Source of the DNA: Methylotenera sp.
GTDB lineage: Bacteria; Pseudomonadota; Gammaproteobacteria; Burkholderiales; Methylophilaceae
DNA length: 6,306 bases
Assembly: GCA_027487055.1 (NCBI GenBank)
Contig: JAIYEJ010000223.1
Span: 1-6,306, forward strand
Direction of reading: 5' to 3'
Positions 1 to 5,378 of the stretch are shown in pieces. Made by a program: the position numbers and the translations under genes. The notes below the pieces were generated by a model. That model was not told where the DNA came from. It worked only from the letters and a program-made list of their open reading frames with translations, and made no database searches. Positions within the stretch are counted from its first letter, which is position 1. Each line of letters begins with the position of its first letter.

Positions 1-215
1 ACCAGCTCGCGCGGGGCTTTTACATTGCTAGCAGCGGTTAACTTTTGCACGTCCTGATTTAGCCATTCACCATTGACCAGCTCGCAACCAGCAGCAACGG
101 GTTTCATACCCACCACTTTTTGACCTTGTGCTACATGTTGCGTAATGAGCTGACAAGCGACATGGGTTTTGCCAGCATCTGTGTCTGTTCCAGTGACAAA
201 ATAAGCCTTTTTCAT
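1..215 (-). CDS. bioD: Dethiobiotin synthetase BioD, N-terminal 71 residues (gene runs off the left edge)
   Basis: ATP-dependent dethiobiotin synthetase, which carboxylates 7,8-diaminopelargonate and closes the ureido ring, the step before biotin synthase. The protein starts MKKAYFVTGTDTDAGKT. Residues 9-17 (GTDTDAGKT) are the family's P-loop, and Lys38-Pro39 in 'VVGMKPVAAG' matches the conserved lysine that contacts substrate and phosphate in BioD. The reading ends at ...NVKAPREL because the window stops, so roughly two thirds of a normal protein of about 225 residues is missing and cannot be judged. The start ATG (213-215) overlaps the bioC TGA as ATGA and no good Shine-Dalgarno is visible, so translation probably depends on ribosomes finishing bioC. 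This is the last bio gene visible in the operon. Identification is firm from the P-loop and the neighbours. Confidence 0.95.
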   Translation of the reverse strand, partial: MKKAYFVTGTDTDAGKTHVACQLITQHVAQGQKVVGMKPVAAGCELVNGEWLNQDVQKLTAASNVKAPREL

Positions 216-1159
216 ATGCGCTTTTTAAAGGTGATAGGCGATACACTATCTTCAAAATGTGGCTTTGGGATTGGCTTCCAAGCATGTCCATACACCACTT
301 CAAATGTGGCTGGCAATTTACCATTTACCCTAAATTGCTCATATTGTTGCGTTAAGCGTTGTAAAAAACCTTTACCTTGTAAGTTTCGCGCACGGCCTTC
401 GGTTGCATTGTTTGCACCGATGCTTTTTAAGTCGCGCATCACGCCTTTGACATCATCGTAGGTAAGCGTATAGCGCTCTACATCTAACACGGGTGTACTA
501 AAGCCCGAGCGAATTAACGCATCGCCAATATCATGCATATCGATAAATCGGCTGACGTGAGTGTGAGTGTTGTTGCTATTCACTTCTCGACTTGCAGTCC
601 GCAGTTCATTTAAGGTGTCTGGCCCAAACGTACTAAAGAAAAATAAAGACTCTGGCTGTAACACTCGCGAAACCTCGGCAAAGGCTATGTCTAAGTCGTT
701 ACACCATTGCAAAGCTAGGCTAGACCAGACCATGCCAAAGCTATTGTCAGCAATTGGCAGATTTTCAATATCTGCACAGATTAATTTGGCAGATGTTTTT
801 TGCGGTGAAAATAGATGCAAAAATTTTTGCATAGGCGATTGCAATGCATTTTGTTTTTCTAGCTCGGCTTTTTGCAACATTAAAAGCGCAAAATCAAGTG
901 AGTAAACAGAAGCTTTTTTAAAGCGTCTCTGCAAGCCAATACTGGCGTGGCCTGTGCCACAACCCGCATCTAATATGGATTCTGGGGCAATCTTCATATA
1001 GTCTAAGCGACTTAACATTTCTTCACGTACTAATTTTTGCAACACGGCAGCTGCATCGTAAGTGCTTGCCGCCCGATTAAACGATGCGCGCACACGCGCT
1101 TTATCAATAAAATAGCTATCTTGCATGGAGATTTTTTTTACAGCAATGGTGTCTGTCAT
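212..1159 (-). CDS. bioC: Malonyl-[acyl-carrier protein] O-methyltransferase BioC
   Basis: SAM-dependent methyltransferase that methylates the free carboxyl of malonyl-ACP so that fatty-acid synthase can elongate it towards pimeloyl-ACP methyl ester. Residues 24-40 show the BioC N-terminal motif (ASFNRAASTYDAAAVL). SAM motif I is ILDAGCGTG (62-70). 'CADIENLP' (128-135) is the acidic/adenine-side motif, followed by 'SSLALQWC' (146-153), a BioC hallmark. The 315 residues exceed the E. coli length of about 251. The extra length is an N-terminal 12-residue lead, about 25 residues between the SAM motifs (near 100-123), and a C-terminal tail after 'VVYGHAWKP'. Its ATG is 8 nt after the bioH stop, without a clear Shine-Dalgarno. 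Met12 (codon 1124-1126) begins 'MQDSYFIDKARVR', resembles starts I recall for related BioC proteins, and is a realistic alternative start. The stop overlaps the bioD start. Confidence 0.95.
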   Translation of the reverse strand: MTDTIAVKKISMQDSYFIDKARVRASFNRAASTYDAAAVLQKLVREEMLSRLDYMKIAPESILDAGCGTGHASIGLQRRFKKASVYSLDFALLMLQKAELEKQNALQSPMQKFLHLFSPQKTSAKLICADIENLPIADNSFGMVWSSLALQWCNDLDIAFAEVSRVLQPESLFFFSTFGPDTLNELRTASREVNSNNTHTHVSRFIDMHDIGDALIRSGFSTPVLDVERYTLTYDDVKGVMRDLKSIGANNATEGRARNLQGKGFLQRLTQQYEQFRVNGKLPATFEVVYGHAWKPIPKPHFEDSVSPITFKKRI

Positions 1160-1167
1160 GCGAGTGT

Positions 1168-1938
1168 TTAAACTTGAGGCTCAAGAAACTGATTTAGTGT
1201 CTCGACAAATTGATCTGAATGCGATAAAAATGGCGCGTGTGCGGCGCCAGAAATCACACGTAAAAAACCCATAGGCAATTGCTGCATCATCCAATGCGCC
1301 GCTTGTACTGGGGTGAGTGTGTCACGATCACCATGAATGAGCAAAGTTGGTTTACGAATATTCGCAATTTCATCACGCAAATCAGACTCTAACAAAACAT
1401 GCAACGCACGGTTTAAGGTGCTTTGTGTCGGTGTTGGTTTAGTTTCAAACGTCTGACGCAATTGTTTAATAGTGCTACGTGCATCTTTTGCTTTCATACA
1501 TTGCAAAGTTAAAAATTGCATCATGGCGTGTTTGTAATCGTAGTTTACATTATTGGCAAAGGTATTAAAATTGGTTGGGTCTACGCCTACTTGCCAATCT
1601 GAGCTGGTCACAAATTTTGGGGTAGAACTGACTAAAATCAAACGCCGAATCCGGTCTGGCTGATTTAGCGCAATACGTTGTGCAACCATGCCACCTAAAG
1701 ACCAACCTAGCACGTCACACACGCCAGGAATCACCTCAGCGACTTCATCCGCAAGAGCATGCAAATGATATGGCTCAATTGGGCGACTGCGCCCCATGCC
1801 TGGCAAATCGATTAGATACAAAATGTAATGCTCTGACAAGCGTTTCACTAAGGGGTGCCAAACGCCACTGTGCATGCCCCAGCCATGTATCATCACTAAT
1901 GGTTGCCCTTGGCCAACAATTTCCACATTGCAACTCAT
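1168..1938 (-). CDS. bioH: Pimeloyl-[ACP] methyl ester carboxylesterase BioH
   Basis: Alpha/beta-hydrolase that removes the methyl group added by BioC, releasing pimeloyl-ACP and ending chain elongation so that BioF can use it. The 256 residues equal the E. coli BioH length. Visible elements are the oxyanion-side 'HGWG' (18-21), 'DLPGMGRS' (44-51), the nucleophile elbow GWSLGG with Ser80, Asp206 in 'HGDRDTLTP' and His234 in 'AAHAPFLSH'. These residues form the expected Ser-Asp-His triad, and 'AHAPF' is typical of BioH. The cap region (about 115-185, 'FLTLQ' near 142) also follows E. coli BioH. The ATG overlaps the bioF stop as ATGA, fixing the start and implying translational coupling. Lying between bioF and bioC makes BioH far more likely than a generic hydrolase. 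No missing catalytic residue was seen. Confidence 0.95.
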   Translation of the reverse strand: MSCNVEIVGQGQPLVMIHGWGMHSGVWHPLVKRLSEHYILYLIDLPGMGRSRPIEPYHLHALADEVAEVIPGVCDVLGWSLGGMVAQRIALNQPDRIRRLILVSSTPKFVTSSDWQVGVDPTNFNTFANNVNYDYKHAMMQFLTLQCMKAKDARSTIKQLRQTFETKPTPTQSTLNRALHVLLESDLRDEIANIRKPTLLIHGDRDTLTPVQAAHWMMQQLPMGFLRVISGAAHAPFLSHSDQFVETLNQFLEPQV

Positions 1939-3128
1939 GATTGCATGTTCCTTTCTGCTTCATTTAGCGCGTGGGCTAATTTTAATACATCTGACTGAGT
2001 ATGCGCTGCAGACAGTGAAATGCGTAACCGCGCCGTATTCACTGGCACCGTTGGTGGGCGTATTGCTGGCACTAAAATACCGCATTTTTGTAAGTGCTCA
2101 CTTAGGCTGACAACCTCATGGTTATTACCAACTAGTAAAGGCTGTACCGCAGTAATACTTGGCATCAACTTCCACTTTGTTAATTGCAAATGCTGTTTCA
2201 ATGTTCTAATTAAATCTTGCAAATGCGCACGCAAATCATCGCCCTGCTCAATCAAATTAACTGATTCTGTCAGAGTTGCAGAAAGCGCTGGTGGTGCAGG
2301 CGTGCTGTATACATAGCTCTTTGCAGTTTGGATTAAATAATCAATCACCACCTGCTCCCCCGCCACAAATGCGCCTGCCACACCTGCTGCTTTGCCTAGG
2401 GTTGCCATCATGATGATGCGAGGTGATTGAATGTGAAAGTGGCTTAAGCTACCCGCACCATGTGTGCCCAATACGCCAAAGCCGTGCGCGTCATCTAAAT
2501 ATAAATACGCGTCATACTTTTGGCACAGCGCTAAATATTCTGGAATCGGCGCGATATCGCCATCCATACTAAATACTGCATCTGCAGCGATAAGCTTGTG
2601 TTTTGCGGTGCTGGCATTAAGCAACTTTTCTAGCGTTGCCACATCGTTATGGGGATAACGGTGAAACTCGGCCAGAGAATAATAGCTGCCTTCATTTAAG
2701 CAAGCATGATTGAGTTTATCTGCAAAAATTGCGTCACCACGCCCTACCAGCGCGCCTAGCACACCAATATTCGCCATATAGCCAGTGCTAAACACCAAGG
2801 CGGCTGGCATACCTACAAATTTTGCTAAGCGTTTTTCTAAAGTATCGTGATAGCGATGATGCCCAGTAATGAGATTGGAGGCGCCACTCCCCACACCAGA
2901 ATCGCCCGCAGCCGCTTGCATGGTAGCGATAAGCTTGGGGTGGTTCGCAAGCCCCAAGTAATCATTGCTACAAAAAGATAAAAATTGTTGATCATTTGCC
3001 ACGATATGTTCGGCCTGTGGCGAATCGAGCAAACGTCTTTGACGCAGCAAACCATCTGTTTTGCGCTTATCTAATTCTCTTTGCAACCCTGCAAGCAAGC
3101 TTAGCTCTTGTTTTAACGCTTGCAACAT
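1935..3128 (-). CDS. bioF: 8-amino-7-oxononanoate (KAPA) synthase BioF
   Basis: PLP-dependent enzyme that condenses pimeloyl-ACP with L-alanine, releasing CO2, to give 8-amino-7-oxononanoate. It belongs to the alpha-oxoamine synthase group of fold-type I. At 397 residues it is close to E. coli BioF (384). Motifs in order: 'SNDYLGLA' (54-61), 'GSGASNLITGHH' (80-91), His141 in 'DKLNHACL' (stacks on PLP), Ser187 in 'FSMDGD', 'DDAHG' (Asp212 and His215, cofactor contacts) and the Schiff-base lysine Lys246 in 'TLGKAAGVAGA'. The C-terminal domain ends with 'RLRISLSAAHT'. I chose the ATG at 3126-3128 because it is one base after the bioB stop and begins the usual helix 'MLQALKQELS'. The frame stays open further upstream to 3359, but that part lies inside bioB and has no family character. 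No clear Shine-Dalgarno, so coupling to bioB is likely. Confidence 0.96.
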   Translation of the reverse strand: MLQALKQELSLLAGLQRELDKRKTDGLLRQRRLLDSPQAEHIVANDQQFLSFCSNDYLGLANHPKLIATMQAAAGDSGVGSGASNLITGHHRYHDTLEKRLAKFVGMPAALVFSTGYMANIGVLGALVGRGDAIFADKLNHACLNEGSYYSLAEFHRYPHNDVATLEKLLNASTAKHKLIAADAVFSMDGDIAPIPEYLALCQKYDAYLYLDDAHGFGVLGTHGAGSLSHFHIQSPRIIMMATLGKAAGVAGAFVAGEQVVIDYLIQTAKSYVYSTPAPPALSATLTESVNLIEQGDDLRAHLQDLIRTLKQHLQLTKWKLMPSITAVQPLLVGNNHEVVSLSEHLQKCGILVPAIRPPTVPVNTARLRISLSAAHTQSDVLKLAHALNEAERNMQS

Positions 3129-3129
3129 A

Positions 3130-4146
3130 CTAGATTTTTTTGATGCCCAGTTTATTAAACAAAGCTTTATCGGTTTCAGCTTCTGGATTACCAGTGGTGA
3201 GTAATTTTTCACCATAAAAAATCGAATTTGCACCTGCAATAAAACACAACGCTTGAATGCCCTCATGCATACTTTGGCGACCAGCAGAAAGGCGCACAAA
3301 ACTTTGTGGCATGGTGATGCGAGCCGCGGCAATGGTACGCACAAACTCAATTGGGTCAAGTTCTTCGGTGCCGTGAAGCGGCGTACCTTCTACTTGGGTG
3401 AGCAAGTTAATCGGCACGCTTTCAGGCGGTTGCTCCATATTGGCAAGTTGCGCCAACAAACCCGCACGTTGATTTCGCGATTCTCCCATGCCAATAATCC
3501 CACCACAACACACATTAATATCTACGCTACGCACACGGTCTAACGTTTCTAAACGGTCTTGATAAGTGCGAGTGGTAATCACATCACCATAAAATTCTGG
3601 CGCAGTATCTAAATTGTGATTGTAATAATCTAAGCCAGCCTCTTTTAATTGCTCTGCTTGGCCTTCTTTTAGCATGCCCAAAGTAGCACAGGTTTCTAAA
3701 CCCATGGCTTTTACTTCTGCAATCATTTTAAGCACAGGCTCTAAATCTCGTTGCTTTGGACCGCGCCAAGCTGCGCCCATGCAAAAGCGGCTGGCGCCGT
3801 TATCTTTGGCATCTTGCGCTGCTTTAACCACGTCATCTAATGCCATCAGCGGTTCATTTTCCACATCAGTATGATAACGCGCTGCTTGCGGGCAATAGCC
3901 GCAATCTTCACTACACCCCCCTGTTTTAATGGATAAAAGCGTACTCACTTGTACTGCATTGGGGTCAAAATTTTCACGATGCACAGTTTGCGCGCGATGA
4001 ATTAAATCGCTAAATGGCAATTCAAACAAAGCCACAATTTCATCCACGCTCCAACGATTGACTGTTTTAGATTCGCAAGCGCCGCGTTTAAGTGAATCTG
4101 TGTTTATTATGGATTCTTGTTTTGAGTTTTGTAATGTATCGAGCAT
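3130..4146 (-). CDS. bioB: Biotin synthase BioB (radical SAM)
   Basis: Radical-SAM enzyme that converts dethiobiotin to biotin by inserting sulfur. Cys78, Cys82 and Cys85 (CSEDCGYC) bind the [4Fe-4S] cluster. Cys122 (FCMGAAW), Cys153 (ETCATLG), Cys213 (NVCCGG) and Arg285 (VRLSAGR) match the [2Fe-2S] ligands of E. coli BioB. All are shifted by exactly 25 residues, so the core is collinear with the E. coli enzyme and the only length change before it is a 25-residue N-terminal extension (MLDTLQNSKQ...). 'YNHNLDT' (175-181) and 'GANSIFYG' (305-312) are also conserved. The start is supported by an AAGG Shine-Dalgarno 6 nt upstream, and the next Met is residue 101, far inside the core. First gene of the operon, transcribed from the promoter at 4212-4241. 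Every catalytic residue I could check is present. Confidence 0.98.
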   Translation of the reverse strand: MLDTLQNSKQESIINTDSLKRGACESKTVNRWSVDEIVALFELPFSDLIHRAQTVHRENFDPNAVQVSTLLSIKTGGCSEDCGYCPQAARYHTDVENEPLMALDDVVKAAQDAKDNGASRFCMGAAWRGPKQRDLEPVLKMIAEVKAMGLETCATLGMLKEGQAEQLKEAGLDYYNHNLDTAPEFYGDVITTRTYQDRLETLDRVRSVDINVCCGGIIGMGESRNQRAGLLAQLANMEQPPESVPINLLTQVEGTPLHGTEELDPIEFVRTIAAARITMPQSFVRLSAGRQSMHEGIQALCFIAGANSIFYGEKLLTTGNPEAETDKALFNKLGIKKI

Positions 4147-4152
4147 GGCGCG

Positions 4153-4156
4153 CCTT
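4153..4156 (-). promoter_or_regulatory. Shine-Dalgarno of bioB
   Basis: AAGG reads on the minus strand, with 6 nt between it and the bioB ATG. The intervening bases form part of a GC-rich self-complementary octamer, GGCGCGCC (4147-4154), in an otherwise AT-rich leader. This is the clearest ribosome-binding site in the operon and supports the long (338-residue) form of BioB. Confidence 0.65.
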
Positions 4157-4181
4157 ATATTTTAGTCAATTTATTGAGTTA

Positions 4182-4196
4182 AATAACAATGTTATT
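4182..4196. promoter_or_regulatory. Perfect 15-bp dyad in the bioB leader (possible operator)
   Basis: AATAACAATGTTATT is a perfect inverted repeat with 7-bp arms and one central base. It lies about 10-24 nt downstream of the predicted bioB transcription start. The one-base centre rules out a normal RNA hairpin, so if functional it would be a protein-binding site on DNA. It does not match the BirA, BioR or BioQ operator patterns I know. In AT-rich DNA such a dyad can also arise by chance. Confidence 0.35.
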
Positions 4197-4211
4197 CGGT
4201 CTAATTAAAAA

Positions 4212-4241
4212 ATTATACGCTGTAAAAGCAAAATGAAGCAA
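4212..4241 (-). promoter_or_regulatory. Sigma-70-type promoter of the bioBFHCD operon
   Basis: On the minus strand a perfect -10 hexamer TATAAT (4212-4217) is preceded, after an 18-bp spacer, by a weak -35 TTGCTT (4236-4241, 3 of 6 consensus positions). The predicted transcription start is the A at about 4205-4206, giving a leader of roughly 60 nt before bioB. The weak -35 beside a strong -10 suggests an activator or a tunable promoter. The tandem repeat and BirA-like half-sites described separately overlap this promoter. Confidence 0.65.
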
Positions 4242-4252
4242 CTGCTAAACAA
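4220..4252 (-). promoter_or_regulatory. Degenerate BirA-like operator candidate over the bioB promoter
   Basis: The minus strand reads TTGTTTAGC, 15 nt, then CTTTTACAG. The BirA operator consensus is TTGTAAACC, 14-16 nt, GGTTTACAA. Each half agrees at 6 of 9 positions and the spacing fits. The site covers the -35 box and the spacer of the bioB promoter, where a biotin-responsive repressor would act. The two halves match each other poorly as a dyad, so this is only a candidate. Confidence 0.25.
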
Positions 4253-4260
4253 CTGCTTAA
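4239..4260. repeat. Tandem 11-bp direct repeat next to the bioB -35 box
   Basis: CAACTGCTAAA (4239-4249) is followed immediately by CAACTGCTTAA (4250-4260). The copies agree at 10 of 11 positions and are spaced by about one helical turn. The proximal copy overlaps the weak -35 hexamer of the bioB promoter. Spacing and position would suit a regulator contacting one face of the DNA, but no known consensus is recognised. Confidence 0.5.
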
Positions 4261-4272
4261 ATAATAATCATT

Positions 4273-4295
4273 TGTCAAATATCCTTGTTTTGACA
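4273..4295. promoter_or_regulatory. Dyad TGTCAAA-N9-TTTGACA in the bioB-trmL gap
   Basis: Two perfect 7-bp inverted arms (4273-4279 and 4289-4295) flank a 9-bp spacer. Each arm contains a consensus -35 hexamer TTGACA pointing outward: towards bioB on the minus strand and towards trmL on the plus strand. Neither has a convincing -10 at 16-18 bp. A regulator binding site shared by the two divergent genes is the more natural reading, with outward promoters the alternative. Confidence 0.35.
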
Positions 4296-4386
4296 GATGC
4301 TATTTTTAAACAAAATTGCTTGCTTTGCGAGGGCAAAAATAGATGGTCCAGACACCAATATCCACATGCCCTGTAGGCCGCTTATT

Positions 4387-4414
4387 TTGAATATGTAAGA
4401 TAAGTGCGTAAAAT
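4387..4414 (+). promoter_or_regulatory. Predicted trmL promoter, with its start site at the trmL ATG
   Basis: TTGAAT (4387-4392; 4 of 6 consensus positions), a 16-bp spacer and TAAAAT (4409-4414; 5 of 6) form a plausible sigma-70-type promoter. The usual distance from the -10 places transcription start at about 4420-4422, which is the A of the trmL start codon. No Shine-Dalgarno is present at proper spacing before that codon. Together these point to a leaderless message. Confidence 0.45.
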
Positions 4415-4420
4415 AGCACC

Positions 4421-4885
4421 ATGTTCCATATCGCCTTATTCGAACCAGAAATCCCGCCTAATACTGGTAATATTATACGCCTATGTGCCAACACTGGCGC
4501 CTCGCTACACTTGATTGAGCCGCTAGGCTTTAAGTTAGAAGACAAGCAATTGAAGCGCGCAGGGCTCGATTATCATGAATATGCTAATTTATCCTTACAC
4601 AAAAATTGGGCAGAGTTTAAAGGGGCCATGGCCGGCATGCGCATGTTTGCACTTACCACCAAAGGCAGCCAAAACTATACGCGTGTGCAGTTTGAGGCTG
4701 GCGATGTGTTTGTGTTTGGGCCAGAAACGCGCGGTTTGCCAGAAGAAGTTCGCAATGAATTTTCCCCAGAACATCGGCTACGCTTGCCTATGCTGCAAGG
4801 TAGCCGCAGTTTAAATTTATCTAACTGCGCAGCTATATTGTCATATGAAGCTTGGCGACAAATAGACTTTAAAAACGGTCTATAA
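4421..4885 (+). CDS. trmL: tRNA (cytidine/uridine-34 2'-O)-methyltransferase TrmL (SPOUT family)
   Basis: SAM-dependent methyltransferase that 2'-O-methylates the wobble nucleotide 34 of certain leucine tRNAs, acting in the cytoplasm as a trefoil-knot (SPOUT) dimer. The 154 residues compare with 157 in E. coli TrmL (YibK). The N-terminus MFHIALFEPEIPPNTGNIIR aligns directly with the E. coli protein, so the start is secure. 'RAGLDYHEY' (46-54), 'FALTTKG' (76-82), the knot motifs 'FGPETRGLP' (99-107) and 'SRSLNLSN' (128-135), and 'YEAWRQ' (142-147) are all present. All ten arginines use CGN codons. It is divergent from bioB and lacks a recognisable Shine-Dalgarno. gpsA nearby recalls the E. coli secB-gpsA-cysE-trmL neighbourhood, although here the two genes converge and cysE is absent between them. 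Confidence 0.96.
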   Translation: MFHIALFEPEIPPNTGNIIRLCANTGASLHLIEPLGFKLEDKQLKRAGLDYHEYANLSLHKNWAEFKGAMAGMRMFALTTKGSQNYTRVQFEAGDVFVFGPETRGLPEEVRNEFSPEHRLRLPMLQGSRSLNLSNCAAILSYEAWRQIDFKNGL

Positions 4886-4896
4886 GGACTATAGAC
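4878..4896 (+). terminator. Weak stem-loop at the end of trmL
   Basis: GTCTATA (4878-4884) pairs with TATAGAC (4890-4896) over a 5-nt loop, spanning the trmL stop codon. A run of seven T (4905-4911) follows 8 nt later rather than directly, so this is at best a poor intrinsic terminator. The left arm can instead pair with ATAGAC at 4862-4867, giving two mutually exclusive hairpins. Read-through into the next gene is plausible. Confidence 0.3.
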
Positions 4897-4952
4897 TTAT
4901 TCCATTTTTTTAGGTAACCTAGCCAACCCTGCAAGATTTAGTAAATACTTGA

Positions 4953-5378
4953 ATGCAAACAGTCTTATACATTATTGTGATTGCGTTAATTTTAGTTGCA
5001 TGCTTTTTTTGGTATGTGTCTGAGAGATCTATCTTCAAGCTAAAAAATGCGCTTGAAAATGACGCTAATAATGCGCTATTTGAATCGCCATTTAAATGCG
5101 TAACGATTAAGCTGTGCGTGCACCCATGTAAAAATGCGCGCGAGTTACAAACCAAACCCTTACTCGCTAAAGATGCCCCCACATTACCCTTGCTAGGCTG
5201 CAATGCAATTACTTGTAAATGCAGTTTTGAGCGCCATGAAGATAGACGCACAGGCTCAGATAGAAGAGACAAAGAAGATGCTAGAAGAGCGCTTATTTAC
5301 ATTAATAAGCGCACGTTAAAAGATAGAAGAAGAGCTTCTATTCAAGAGTTTTTATTACCCAAATATAGAATGTACTAA
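4953..5378 (+). CDS. Small membrane-anchored conserved-hypothetical protein with Cys-rich middle and DRR-repeat tail
   Basis: Function unknown. The 141 residues begin with one hydrophobic segment (about 2-22, LYIIVIALILVACFFWYV), probably a membrane anchor with the charged remainder in the cytoplasm. The middle holds six cysteines: C49-x5-C55-x3-C59, then C83-x4-C88-x-C90. This spacing could bind metal, but that is inference. 'TLPLLGCNAITCKCSFERHEDRR' -like blocks recall uncharacterised beta/gammaproteobacterial proteins that I remember only loosely. The tail carries DRR at 97-99 and 103-105, DARR at 109-112 and DRRR at 124-127; the first three start six residues apart. Ten of 14 arginines are AGA, against none of ten in trmL. 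The start follows an in-frame TGA directly (4950-4952), so it cannot extend upstream. The Shine-Dalgarno is poor. It shares direction with trmL and ends at a strong terminator. Confidence 0.75.
   Translation: MQTVLYIIVIALILVACFFWYVSERSIFKLKNALENDANNALFESPFKCVTIKLCVHPCKNARELQTKPLLAKDAPTLPLLGCNAITCKCSFERHEDRRTGSDRRDKEDARRALIYINKRTLKDRRRASIQEFLLPKYRMY

Noticed and set aside
120..905. Plus-strand open frames antisense to bioD and bioC
   Set aside because: They overlap strongly supported minus-strand genes and their translations lack any domain character.
1166..1185. Palindromes GTTTAAAC and CTTGAG-G-CTCAAG at the bioH-bioC junction
   Set aside because: The second lies in the final bioH codons and both are short. 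The one-base centre cannot form a hairpin loop, and nothing suggests regulation between co-transcribed genes.
3129..3359. BioF frame open 77 codons upstream of the chosen ATG
   Set aside because: This stretch lies inside bioB in another frame and shows no BioF-family features. The ATG one base after the bioB stop gives a normal BioF N-terminus and length.
4393..4398. ATGTAA start-stop element upstream of trmL
   Set aside because: It has no ribosome-binding site and lies upstream of the predicted transcript start, inside the promoter spacer; most likely chance.
4306..4545. 79-codon minus-strand open frame overlapping the trmL start
   Set aside because: More than half lies antisense to the well-identified trmL, the product matches nothing I recognise, and no ribosome-binding site is evident.
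4953..5003. Lipoprotein signal (LVAC, residues 14-17) in the small membrane protein
   Set aside because: The tetrapeptide fits a lipobox, but there is no basic N-region and the residues after Cys17 (FFWYV) continue the hydrophobic segment. A plain membrane anchor is more likely.
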